The notes below the pieces were generated by a model. The model was given only the letters and a program-made list of their open reading frames with translations. It was not told the origin of the DNA and ran no database searches. A program made the translations under genes and the position numbers. 64,000 nt of DNA from HK1 sp965215295. Its GTDB lineage: Bacteria > Pseudomonadota > Gammaproteobacteria > HK1. The stretch spans positions 3,534,001 through 3,598,000 of the forward strand of contig OZ244045.1 of the NCBI GenBank assembly GCA_965215295.1, read 5' to 3'. Within the stretch, counting starts at the first letter, position 1. Each line of letters opens with the position of its first letter. This document shows, piece after piece, positions 8,924-17,230 of this stretch.

Positions 8924-10906
8924 ATGTCTCGGAGACGCCCCGATCTGAGATTCGGACCCGCCGGAAACAATCAAGGCTTCACGGGAGTCGGAGTCGCAAC
9001 CTTCGACGATCTCCGCCCAGCGGCAGTGGTGCGAGAGCTCATCCAGAACGGCCTCGACGCAGGACGAGAGGCCGGCACACGGACATCGATCATACGGTTC
9101 CAGCTCAGCGAGACACGCATCGAGAGCATCCCCGGGATAGAAAGCTACAGAGACGCACTCGGCAAGGCCATCGAGACACAGAAAGAATGGAGCAACGGCC
9201 AACTGGCAAGTCAGGCCCGCAAGGCCGTCGACCGAATCCAGGAAGCGCTCGACAAGGAGCACACCAACGTCCTCACCGTGCTCGACAACGGTGTCGGGCT
9301 CGACGAGAAACGGATGAATGCGCTGTTGAGCGATGGATCGAGCTTCAAGAAGGGGAATGCGACGGGAACGTACGGGAACGGTCACGCCACGGCGATCCCC
9401 ACATCGGACCTGCGCTACGTGCTCTACGGTGGGGTCACCGAGAAGGGGAACAGAATCGGTGCTGGCCATGCGGTGCTGGCGTCGCACTTTGAAGAAGGCA
9501 AGAAACGCCACAGGGCGGGCGATGGGTTCTACATCCGGGATTTCCAGGCGGGACGGAGAACGTTCTACGCTTACGCAACGGGGGAGGATCTACCCGACTT
9601 CATCGCAGACGCCATCGACGACATCGAGAACGGTACCGGACACGGCACGGCCGTCATTATCCCCGCTTTCAACAACTTCCACGAAGACGACCTGCTATGG
9701 GAGATGGTCGCCCATGCAGCGTCGGCCAACTTCTTCGTCGCTATCGAGGAGGGGGAACTCGAGATTGTGGTCGAAAACCTCCGCCTCGAAGGGGACGGAG
9801 AGCGCCAGTGGTTGAACAAGTCGACACTGCCGAGGGTGCTCGAGAGATATCAAGACAAACGACGCGCAAGGGCGTTCCTCAACGGTCGGCGAGCATTCGA
9901 AGCACACGGGGCGTACCAGACGGGTAAGCAGCACCTGATCGAGACGTCAGCGGGAAACATCGATATCAGGCTTCGGGAGACTCCTGCCGGGGAGACTCGC
10001 ATCGACCTGTGTCGCAACGGCATGTGGATCGCCGACGACAAGCGTATCCCGGGCTTCTCCCAGAAGTTCACCGACAAGGTGCCGTTTCAGGCCGTCCTCT
10101 CGCTCGACGCCCGGAAGGGGGGCGACCTCCACAACCTCATCCGTACCGCAGAAGGACCGCTGCACGATTCGATTGACATCAAACGGCTCTCCGAGCAGGA
10201 GCGCAAAGACTGCCGAAAGGCACTCCGCGAAATCGTGGACTGGATCCTGCACAACACTCCGAGCGTCGAGTCCGATGCCTATTTCGCCGACGACTTCCTG
10301 ACCCTCGACTTCGGAGATCAAGGAGGGAAAGGAGCCGGAAAGAGCCGCCGGGGGTTCCGGGGCGTGCCCGTCGCTGTGCACCGAAACCCGGCGCGCCAGT
10401 GGCTGCTGTTCCCCATCGATCCTGACCCCAATGACGACGATCCGGCGCAGATCCCGGACCCGGGTAACAAGCGACACACGCGCAAAGCGAAGCGCAAAGG
10501 TGAAAGAGCACGTCCATCGCTGCCTACGTTCTTCCGGGCGGCATCGCGCCCTGCGGGGCAGAGCCGCCACCGAATACTGATCGAGTGTGCGAAGGACTAC
10601 GCCAACGCAGAGCTCCGACTCGTCGTCGACGAAGCCCTGGATGCGACCTGCGAACGACACGGACAGGACGCATACGCCCCCGCAGTGCTCAGCAACGTCA
10701 CCATCAACGGCAAGGCGGCAAGTGAGGCCGACTTCGTTCGGTGGGACGAGGGGATCATCGGAGTGAGGCTCGGCGACCTGAGCGCAGATGCCTCGATCGA
10801 GGTAGAGACCGACTATCGCCTTACCGGCGACTTCACGGATCTGCCACCGCCGTCGCTTCGGGTCGAAGTCCTGAAGAGCGAGCAACACCCGCCCACCGCC
10901 TCCTGA
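8924..10906 (+). CDS. GHKL (HSP90/MutL/histidine-kinase type) ATPase, large
   Basis: 660 residues. The N-terminal 250 residues hold a complete GHKL ATP-binding site: RELIQNGLDAG (37-47, N box), DNGVG (121-125, G1), GTYGNGH (148-154, G2 lid) and GTGHGTAVIIP (237-247, G3). The remaining 400 residues are not recognised; a basic, low-complexity stretch (KRHTRKAKRKGERARP) lies near 535-550. No response-regulator, toprim or nuclease motif was seen. It begins five bases after the desulfurase stop with AGGACG upstream, so it belongs to the same transcript. Standard Dnd and Ssp systems use a DndD-type SMC-like or SspC P-loop ATPase, not a GHKL one. It could be the restriction or sensor part (inference). 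Confidence 0.8.
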   Translation: MSRRRPDLRFGPAGNNQGFTGVGVATFDDLRPAAVVRELIQNGLDAGREAGTRTSIIRFQLSETRIESIPGIESYRDALGKAIETQKEWSNGQLASQARKAVDRIQEALDKEHTNVLTVLDNGVGLDEKRMNALLSDGSSFKKGNATGTYGNGHATAIPTSDLRYVLYGGVTEKGNRIGAGHAVLASHFEEGKKRHRAGDGFYIRDFQAGRRTFYAYATGEDLPDFIADAIDDIENGTGHGTAVIIPAFNNFHEDDLLWEMVAHAASANFFVAIEEGELEIVVENLRLEGDGERQWLNKSTLPRVLERYQDKRRARAFLNGRRAFEAHGAYQTGKQHLIETSAGNIDIRLRETPAGETRIDLCRNGMWIADDKRIPGFSQKFTDKVPFQAVLSLDARKGGDLHNLIRTAEGPLHDSIDIKRLSEQERKDCRKALREIVDWILHNTPSVESDAYFADDFLTLDFGDQGGKGAGKSRRGFRGVPVAVHRNPARQWLLFPIDPDPNDDDPAQIPDPGNKRHTRKAKRKGERARPSLPTFFRAASRPAGQSRHRILIECAKDYANAELRLVVDEALDATCERHGQDAYAPAVLSNVTINGKAASEADFVRWDEGIIGVRLGDLSADASIEVETDYRLTGDFTDLPPPSLRVEVLKSEQHPPTAS

Positions 10907-10936
10907 CCACCCCCCACTGCCCGAGAGCAAGCCACG

Positions 10937-11809
10937 ATGCCGTCGCACTCCGTTGAAGCGGTCGTACCGGCTCCGTCGAACGCAGTCCGAGCCCATGATC
11001 ACCCCATTCTCGAGACGGGGAGCCTCTCCTTCCCCGAAGGTCGATACGAGCTGGACTTCAAGGAGGGCGACGCCTCCTCGTCCTACACCATCACGCACCG
11101 CATCACCGACGCTCCGCTGATCACCCGGCTGCTGGCCGACCAGCAGGCGCGATACGTCTGCATCGTCTCCTCCCCGATCTCGTCGTACCGTGCGACCCAT
11201 GTCTCGGAGGATGCGCAGCACGAAGTGCGCTGGGACGCCGACGAGCTCGGAGAGCCACCGATGTTCACGCCGATGATCGTATGCACGGAGGCAGGGGAGA
11301 TCACCCTTGATGCGAACCGAGACGGCGTGCACAGGATCTGGGACAAACAGAAGATACGCTTGCAGAAGGGCTCGCGCCTCGCCCTCGGAAGCGTCATCCA
11401 GCTCGAGTCCTCGATCCTGCACCTGCTGTCGCTTCACGAGGATGCCAACCTCAAGGCCGGCCAGTTCGTCGTCGAACTCGAATCCGAGCCCTTCCGCTTC
11501 CGAGTCAACGTGAGCACCCGGTTGCACCAGTACCTGCGCTACCGCCCCGGAGAACACCGAAGCAACATCATGACGCACATCGTGACCGCCTGCCTTGCTC
11601 GGCTGCAGCGTGATTATTCGGATGACGATGGCGAGAGCGGGTGGGAATCCCACCGCAACCTGAAGACCTTCGCCGATTACCTCGCCCGCGAGGGGCACGG
11701 ACACTGGACCGAGGACGACTTTCGCCCCGAGAAGGTGGCGACGGCCCTGTACCCGCACAGGCTACCCGAGAACGCATCGAGCGACGCCGGGGAGGACGAG
11801 AGCGCATGA
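10937..11809 (+). CDS. Unrecognised protein of the phosphorothioation-like operon (A)
   Basis: 290 residues with no family recognised. The first 20 residues are low complexity; residues 30-200 look like an alpha/beta domain with regularly spaced beta strands (RYELDFKEGDASSSYTITHR, RYVCIVSSPISSYRATH). The later part is helical (MTHIVTACLARLQRDY) and ends in an acidic tail (NASSDAGEDESA). No catalytic motif, membrane segment or signal peptide is visible. It starts 30 bases after the GHKL gene and overlaps the next gene by ATGA at 11806-11809, so it is clearly cotranscribed and may form a complex with the following product. Confidence 0.7.
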   Translation: MPSHSVEAVVPAPSNAVRAHDHPILETGSLSFPEGRYELDFKEGDASSSYTITHRITDAPLITRLLADQQARYVCIVSSPISSYRATHVSEDAQHEVRWDADELGEPPMFTPMIVCTEAGEITLDANRDGVHRIWDKQKIRLQKGSRLALGSVIQLESSILHLLSLHEDANLKAGQFVVELESEPFRFRVNVSTRLHQYLRYRPGEHRSNIMTHIVTACLARLQRDYSDDDGESGWESHRNLKTFADYLAREGHGHWTEDDFRPEKVATALYPHRLPENASSDAGEDESA

Positions 11810-12684
11810 TGACGAAGTTCAAGGAGCTCCGCGACAGCGACTACACCCAGCTCCGAAAGAAGCTGCTCAAAAAGAAGGGGTCAGAGTGCCAGAGGGAACT
11901 TCTGAGAGCCGTACGTCACACCGAGGACTTTATGAAATGGTTCTCGGACTCGGCGGACGTCCCGACAGTCGGGTCGACGGATGCAGGACTGCTCCCCTAC
12001 CCATTGACCGAAAGTGAATTCAAGGAGCCACCTCCCGACGCCGAACACATGCTGTATTCGGCTTGGTCCGAAGTCTCGCCGGCCGTTGCCTGCCGCTCGA
12101 CCTTCTGGGCTCACGTCACGCTCGAACATCTCCAGAACGGCCGGATCGAATCGGCATACCTCGCCGCGAATGGTGGCAATCTCCCGGGCGGTGCGGAACG
12201 AATCGACTTCGCACTCGAAGACCGGACGGCCAAGGGACCGCAAGCGATCGACGCCTGCGTGCGCACCGTGTTGCGCAGGCTCGGGGGACTTCCCGAAGTG
12301 CGGGGCAACCGATCCGTCTATGTCGACTGCCCGTTTGCGAGAGCGTGGTGGCGTGAACGCATGGTTGAACAGGCGTCGAATGGGGACGAGGAACTCGCAG
12401 TACACGTACGCAACGCCATCCGCATCCACCAGACCTACTGGGAGAAGCTCGTCGATCGGATCGTGTTCAGGAATTCGACCTTCGGGTCGTTCAACATCCG
12501 CAATGCCTTCGTAAGGGCGCTCGCGCAGTTCGTTCAATCCAATCCGGAGACCGAGCTGACGAAGACCTCTGGCCTCCAAAGGGCATGCCGACGCGCCAGC
12601 GCGTACCAGGGCAAACGGGAGCTCAGTATCCTGAGTGACAGTGAGCTGGATGCCCTGATGGGAACGATCGTAAGCACCTCGTAA
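11806..12684 (+). CDS. Unrecognised protein of the phosphorothioation-like operon (B)
   Basis: 292 residues, start chosen at ATG 11806 because it overlaps the upstream stop by four bases. The protein is mostly helical and soluble, with a basic N-terminus (LRKKLLKKKGSECQRELLRA). A conserved-looking central block reads ACRSTFWAHVTLEHLQNGRI and RSVYVDCPFARAWWRERM, followed by NSTFGSFNIRNAFVRALAQF. Tryptophan- and arginine-rich patches could bind nucleic acid but no known domain is recognised. Its place between protein A and the methyltransferase marks it as a core operon member. Confidence 0.7.
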   Translation: MMTKFKELRDSDYTQLRKKLLKKKGSECQRELLRAVRHTEDFMKWFSDSADVPTVGSTDAGLLPYPLTESEFKEPPPDAEHMLYSAWSEVSPAVACRSTFWAHVTLEHLQNGRIESAYLAANGGNLPGGAERIDFALEDRTAKGPQAIDACVRTVLRRLGGLPEVRGNRSVYVDCPFARAWWRERMVEQASNGDEELAVHVRNAIRIHQTYWEKLVDRIVFRNSTFGSFNIRNAFVRALAQFVQSNPETELTKTSGLQRACRRASAYQGKRELSILSDSELDALMGTIVSTS

Positions 12685-12761
12685 GCGAGGGAATGAACGA
12701 CGCAGAGAGCGACACGATCGAATCGCAGCCCTGACCAATCCGGTCGTTTCGGGGAGTCGCG

Positions 12762-14240
12762 ATGAACCTCGAAGCCGTGCTGTCCCGGAACCGCCGCAAG
12801 ACGGCGATCGCCCGAACCGACTACTCGCGTCCAATCAGGATTGCACTGGCCGACGGCCTGATCGGCCCGACGATAACGGTGTTCGACTACGGCTGCGGTC
12901 TCGGCGACGACGTCCGACACCTCGGACTCCACGGGTGCCGATCATGGGGATGGGATCCCGCACACCGGCGCGACGGCACCCGATCCTCGGCCCGGATCGT
13001 CAACCTCGGCTATGTCGTGAACGTCATCGAAGATGCCGAGGAGCGCGTGCAGTGCCTCAAGCAGGCATGGTCGTTCACCGAGGGTGCATTGATCGTATCG
13101 GCGAGGCTCACCACCGACACCGCCGATCTCAAGCCTGCCGGGACCTTCGAAGACGGGATCGTCACATCGATTGGCACCTTCCAGAAATTCTACGAGCAGG
13201 GCGAACTCAAGGAATGGCTCGACGAACACCTGCCGGAGCCGGCGGTCCCGGCTGGTCCCGGAGTCTTCTACGTGTTCCGGGAAGCCGCGGATCGAATCGG
13301 ATTCCTCGCAAGCCGATACCGGCGCCGCACGAGCGCCATCCTGCCATCGGTCGAGCTTGGCATCGAAGAACACAAGGAGCTGCTCCAGCCGCTCATCGAG
13401 TTCTTCGAGCGAAGAGGCCGGGCTCCCGCAGACGACGAGCTACCCGGGAGCGAGGTGATCCGGGAACGATTCGGCAGCGTGCGTCGCGCTCTGCGGCTGA
13501 TCGAGCGAGGACACGATCCGGAGGCATGGAAGCGGATCGTCCTGCATCGGGGTCAGGACCTGCTGCTTTTCCTTGCGCTCGCACGCTTCGACGGCAGACC
13601 GCTCTTCGGGCAACTCCCGCTGGAGGTGCGGAGAGACATCAAGAGCCTCTTCTCGACGTACCGTAGCGCATGCGAGCAAGCCGACGTGGCGCTACTCGCC
13701 GTCGGCGAGATGCCCAGGGTCCTGAGAGCAGCGCAGCGTTCGCCAGTCGGCAAGATGACTCCCTCAGCCATCTATGTGCACGAGAGCGCGCTGGACAGCC
13801 TGCCTCCGCTTCTGAGGCTCTATGAGGGGTGCGCCCGGCGCTACATCGGCCGGGTCGAGGAGGCGAACCTCGTCAAGCTCCATACCACCGAGCCCATGAT
13901 CTCCTACCTGTCTTATCCGGAGTTCGAATCCGACCCGCATCCCGCCCTGGCCCATTCCCTGACCGTTCATCTACAGACATTCCGGCTACGCGAGCGCGAC
14001 TATCGGAGCTCGAGAAACCCACCCGTTCTGCATCGCAAGGAGACGTTCATCACTCCGGATCATTCCCTCCATGCGAAGTTCTCGCGCCTGACCCGACAGG
14101 AGGAAGCCAAGGGCTTGTTCGAGGACACGACACGCATCGGAACCCGAGACGGGTGGATGCAGCAACTGACGGACAAGCAGGTCACCCTGCGGGGGCACCG
14201 GATGATCGGGAGCCGAAACAGCGGACCCATGACGAAGTAG
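12762..14240 (+). CDS. DNA phosphorothioation-associated putative methyltransferase
   Basis: 492 residues. The N-terminus has the marks of the family known from genomes with DNA phosphorothioation (dnd-related methyltransferase, TIGR04096 as I recall it): RRKTAIARTDYSRPIRIAL, then the SAM-binding motif FDYGCGLGDD (41-50), GWDP (63-66), and NLGYVVNVIED (81-91). Further family blocks are GTFQKFYEQGELKEWLDEHL and PGVFYVFREAADRIGFLASR. The role in phosphorothioation is not established for the family; association is by genome context. The start ATG 12762 has GGGGAG upstream, 77 bases after gene B. It is the last gene of the operon. The acceptor of the methyl group is unknown. Confidence 0.88.
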   Translation: MNLEAVLSRNRRKTAIARTDYSRPIRIALADGLIGPTITVFDYGCGLGDDVRHLGLHGCRSWGWDPAHRRDGTRSSARIVNLGYVVNVIEDAEERVQCLKQAWSFTEGALIVSARLTTDTADLKPAGTFEDGIVTSIGTFQKFYEQGELKEWLDEHLPEPAVPAGPGVFYVFREAADRIGFLASRYRRRTSAILPSVELGIEEHKELLQPLIEFFERRGRAPADDELPGSEVIRERFGSVRRALRLIERGHDPEAWKRIVLHRGQDLLLFLALARFDGRPLFGQLPLEVRRDIKSLFSTYRSACEQADVALLAVGEMPRVLRAAQRSPVGKMTPSAIYVHESALDSLPPLLRLYEGCARRYIGRVEEANLVKLHTTEPMISYLSYPEFESDPHPALAHSLTVHLQTFRLRERDYRSSRNPPVLHRKETFITPDHSLHAKFSRLTRQEEAKGLFEDTTRIGTRDGWMQQLTDKQVTLRGHRMIGSRNSGPMTK

Positions 14241-14491
14241 CGCAGCAACGGATCACCGACGCGGACGAGGACGATGGTGCGTCACGACACCTCTCGGTGC
14301 ACTTGGGCAGACGATGGGGCCGACACAGCCAGCGGCGGAACGGTGTAGGATATTTCCGACAACACTACAGCGACTTGCAATGACGAGCCCACGCACGGAT
14401 CGTTTTGCCAGCCTCCGCCGTTGCCCGCACCGCAGGGTTTCGGATCGGACGGATGACGGCTCCTCGCCACTCGGCGCTGTCGCACAGGGAC
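14241..14491. other. Gap after the operon, possible weak promoter
   Basis: No gene is supported. The stretch GTGTAGGATATTTCC near 14343 could hold a -10 element for the interrupted gene downstream, but this is weak. Confidence 0.3.
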
Positions 14492-14534
14492 ATGAGCAGA
14501 GCCGAACAACCATCTCCAGACGCAGCGAAGCGCT

Positions 14535-14542
14535 ATCGAAGT
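14535..14542. repeat. IS66 target-site duplication, left copy (ATCGAAGT)
   Basis: Eight bases directly flanking the left inverted repeat of the IS66 element, identical to 17011-17018. Eight bases is the usual duplication length for IS66. Confidence 0.93.
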
Positions 14543-14580
14543 GTAAGCGGGCATTCTGAGCCGTGGTTGCGGGACGGCGA

Positions 14581-16224
14581 TCAGTGTGGTGGCGGGTCGT
14601 GGTGGTGGGGGGCGAGGTCGGAGCGCATGGGCACGTCGGCGAACAGTGATTTCCACATCCGCGGAGTGAGTTCGATGGCTCGCTTGGCCGGGTGCGCGCT
14701 GATGCGCTGGAGCACATCGACCAGATAGATGTAAGGGTCCACCGCGTGCAACCGGCACGTCACCAGCAGGCTCTGGATGATGCCGACCCGCTGCGCGCCG
14801 ACCTCGCTTGAGGTGAAGAGCCAGTTGCGTTTGCCCAGAGGAATCGGCCGTAGCGCCCGCTCCAGATGATTCGTGTCGATGGTCACTGCGGGGTCGTCGA
14901 GGAAGACCTCCAGCCCTGAGCGGCGCCCCTGCGCGTAGCTCAACGCCTTGGCCAGCGGGCTCTTCGGCAGCAGCTCGGGGCGATGGCACTGCGCCCGACA
15001 CCATCGCCAGAAGGCCTCGACGACCGGCCGGGTGTGGGTCTGACGGTAGGCACGCTTGTCCTCGCCGACGAGCCCGTCGGTGCGCAGCTGCTTCTCGTGA
15101 GCGTACATCGCGCCCATCATCGCCAGTGCCTCGGCCACCGCCTCGGGCTCGGACTCTTTCGCCCGTTCAAAGTATCGTCGGGTATGGGCCCAGCACAGCG
15201 CATGGGTCACCTGCGCGGGGCGTTGCGCCGCATAGGCCGCGTAGGCCTCGTAGCCGTCGCTGAGCAGCGTGCCGCAATACTCGCCGAGAAAGGCATGAAC
15301 GTGACGGTGCGCGCGCGACGGCGCGTAGTGGAACACGACCTCGTCGCAATCGCCGTACACCGGCCACAGCCATCCGGTGCGCATCTTGCCCTTCGCCTCG
15401 CGACCGGCCTTGAGCGAGGTCTCGTCCATCGACAGCACTTCGCTCGCGAGCACATGCGCACTCTGCGCATCGGTGATCGGCGCCAGCAGGTCGATGGCGC
15501 GGCTCGTCCAGTACACCAGGGTGGAGCGGCTGAGCGTGATGCCGGCGTCGCGAAGACGCTGATGCTGACGATACAGAGGGAGATGCCAGCAGAACTTGTC
15601 GACCAGCATCGCGGCGAGGAAGCTCACGTCGGCCGCCGAGCGCTCCAGCACGTTCGCCGGCGCGGCGGCGGTGAGAATCGCCTGGGTATCGCGACGCTTG
15701 ACGACCTTGCGCACGTACTTCAGCACCACGTAGCTGCCCGGCTGCTGCGCAAGGCGATAGCTCACCTTCTCGCCGATGACCTCGCGCTCGGCCGGCGCAA
15801 TCGCTTCAATCGCCGGGTCCGTCACCTCGATGGTCTGCACCGGGACCTCGGGGCCGAAGCGCAGCCCGCTCTGGGCGAGAGCCGCATCGCGCACCTTCGC
15901 GCGACGCTCGTAGCTCACCGTGTGGGTCGGCACATCGTCGCGCGCGGGCGGCTCCTTCACCCCGAGCCCCGCCAGCAGATTGAGCTGCGCGTCGGCGTCG
16001 AGGTCGAGGCGCTTCTCCGACTTCTGCCCGAAAAGCTGGCGCTTGAACCAGTCGAGCTCGTGGCGCAGCGCGTCGTACTGCGCCTGCAACTGCTCGAGCG
16101 CCGTCTTCGTCTTCGCGAGCACCGAGTACGAATCGCTCAGCGCTGCGCCGAGCCGCGCGTTCTCCGCCTCGAGCTGTGCAAGGTCGGGTGCCGTCAACGT
16201 CAAGCTTCCACGTGGACCGAACAT
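14581..16224 (-). CDS. tnpC: IS66 transposase TnpC
   Basis: 547 residues. An N-terminal leucine-zipper-like coiled coil (LEQLQAQYDALRHELDWFKR) leads into the signature RQLFGQKSEKR. The catalytic core shows VLSMDETSLKAG (first acidic residue), LSDGYEAYAAYA (second acidic residue), a CWAHTRRYF block, and NHLERALRPIPLGKRNWLF containing the final glutamate region. Full length with no frameshift. Confidence 0.95.
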   Translation of the reverse strand: MFGPRGSLTLTAPDLAQLEAENARLGAALSDSYSVLAKTKTALEQLQAQYDALRHELDWFKRQLFGQKSEKRLDLDADAQLNLLAGLGVKEPPARDDVPTHTVSYERRAKVRDAALAQSGLRFGPEVPVQTIEVTDPAIEAIAPAEREVIGEKVSYRLAQQPGSYVVLKYVRKVVKRRDTQAILTAAAPANVLERSAADVSFLAAMLVDKFCWHLPLYRQHQRLRDAGITLSRSTLVYWTSRAIDLLAPITDAQSAHVLASEVLSMDETSLKAGREAKGKMRTGWLWPVYGDCDEVVFHYAPSRAHRHVHAFLGEYCGTLLSDGYEAYAAYAAQRPAQVTHALCWAHTRRYFERAKESEPEAVAEALAMMGAMYAHEKQLRTDGLVGEDKRAYRQTHTRPVVEAFWRWCRAQCHRPELLPKSPLAKALSYAQGRRSGLEVFLDDPAVTIDTNHLERALRPIPLGKRNWLFTSSEVGAQRVGIIQSLLVTCRLHAVDPYIYLVDVLQRISAHPAKRAIELTPRMWKSLFADVPMRSDLAPHHHDPPPH

Positions 16225-16252
16225 GACCGCAATCTATCATCTCCCGAACCAC

Positions 16253-16603
16253 TCAGGCAGCCTGTCGGTAGCGCTTCCTTTGGCGTAAAATCTTGATATC
16301 CACGCCTTCGACCAGCGCCAGCAACGCGGTGCGATTCAGCTCCCGCTTCGCCTCCTGCGCTCCCCGGCCCAGAGCAAACTGACCCTGCTCCAGCCGCTTG
16401 CCCCATATCCAGTACCCGCCCGTGTCGAATCCCAATATCTTGAGCATCGTGCGCCGACGATTGACAAACACGAACCACTGACCGCTCGTCGGCTCTTCAC
16501 CCAGAGACCGGCGCACTCGGGCCGACAATCCATCGAACGAGCACCGCATGTCGGTGGGCTCGGTGCACAGCCAGATTCGACCCCCCGACAGACCGCTCAA
16601 CAT
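16253..16603 (-). CDS. tnpB: IS66 accessory protein TnpB (Orf2)
   Basis: 116 residues; typical IS66 Orf2. It carries CTEPTDMRCSFDGLSARVRR near the start and GQWFVFVNRRRTMLKILGFD in the centre, the most conserved parts of the family. Its start overlaps the end of tnpA by a few bases, and tnpC follows 28 bases later. It is needed for transposition in studied IS66 elements; its biochemical role is unclear. Confidence 0.93.
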   Translation of the reverse strand: MLSGLSGGRIWLCTEPTDMRCSFDGLSARVRRSLGEEPTSGQWFVFVNRRRTMLKILGFDTGGYWIWGKRLEQGQFALGRGAQEAKRELNRTALLALVEGVDIKILRQRKRYRQAA

Positions 16604-16923
16604 GGCGCCGCCCGACGCAGCCGCAGCACCACACCCGCGCCGAGTTCAAGCTCCACCTCCCATGCCCCTGTCCCCGTCGAACCGACAGAGGTCTGCGTCG
16701 GCGCCGGGGGGGTCAGCTCCACGAACAGCGGCTCGGGGCGTGCTTCGGCGACCGGCGCCGCAGGCAGCTTGCGCCGCCACAGGTCGAACGTGCTCAGCGC
16801 CAATCCGTTCGCCGCGCAGAATTTGCCCCGGGTCTGACCCGAGCGCTCGAACTGCTCGACCAGCTTGCGCCACTGCGCGGCGGTGCGCCGCACACGATGT
16901 CTCGTACCACCTGTCCGCCTCAT
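16597..16923 (-). CDS. tnpA: IS66 accessory protein TnpA (Orf1), helix-turn-helix
   Basis: 108 residues with the IS66 Orf1/IS3-like helix-turn-helix: WRKLVEQFERSGQTRGKFCA followed by NGLALSTFDLWRRKL. It is the first gene of the element and lies just inside the right inverted repeat. Confidence 0.9.
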   Translation of the reverse strand: MRRTGGTRHRVRRTAAQWRKLVEQFERSGQTRGKFCAANGLALSTFDLWRRKLPAAPVAEARPEPLFVELTPPAPTQTSVGSTGTGAWEVELELGAGVVLRLRRAAPC

Positions 16924-17010
16924 GATTCCGCTCGCCTCCGTGTCGGGGGAAGCGGCGAGTGAACCAGACGAGACTCCCTATCAGAACAACGGCCTACTTT
17001 GTCCGCTTAC

Positions 17011-17018
17011 ATCGAAGT
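17011..17018. repeat. IS66 target-site duplication, right copy (ATCGAAGT)
   Basis: Identical to 14535-14542 and directly adjacent to the right inverted repeat ending CCGCTTAC at 17010. Confidence 0.93.
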
Positions 17019-17230
17019 GACCTTCAGGACACGCTGGAGGTCATCCGCAAGAACGACCTGCTGAAGATCAGTGCCTTGGCGTGGCCGACCGGACTGGACC
17101 GCAGGATTCTGGATGGACTGCCGCTTCGAGAGCGAACGCGGAACTGCCTGTCGCAGGCCCGACTCATGGAGGGCGATGGGGGGGATTATGTAGGAGAGTG
17201 CCGACGACACCGTCCGGGATCGGCTGTCCA

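Larger units (their letters stand above)
14543..17010 (-). mobile_element. Complete IS66-family insertion sequence, 2468 bp
   Basis: The ends are imperfect inverted repeats starting GTAAGCGG. The left end reads GTAAGCGGGCATTCTGAGCC; the reverse complement of the right end reads GTAAGCGGACAAAGTAGGCC. They share the first eight bases and most of the CC-rich inner part. An exact ATCGAAGT duplication flanks the element. It contains tnpA, tnpB and tnpC in the usual order on the minus strand, all intact, so the element is probably still active or inserted recently. Confidence 0.95.
14492..17180 (+). pseudogene. Small gene with RpoA-CTD-like helix-hairpin-helix, split by IS66
   Basis: If the IS66 element and one copy of its target duplication are removed, a single frame joins MSRAEQPSPDAAKRYRS (14492-14542) to DLQDTLEVIRKNDLLKISAL (17019 on) without a shift. 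The following PLRERTRNCLSQARLMEGDG resembles the helix-hairpin-helix of the RNA polymerase alpha C-terminal domain found in several regulatory proteins. After about 17180 the frame stops looking like this family and runs into the low-GC restriction-modification block, so the gene has also lost its 3' end. An AGGGAC sequence precedes the proposed ATG. Function unknown; the identity of the domain is tentative. Confidence 0.55.

Noticed and set aside
6388..14240. Classification as a standard Dnd or Ssp system
   Set aside because: DndB, DndD, DndE, SspB and SspC are all missing and the ATPase is of GHKL type, so only the desulfurase, PP-loop protein and methyltransferase link it to phosphorothioation.
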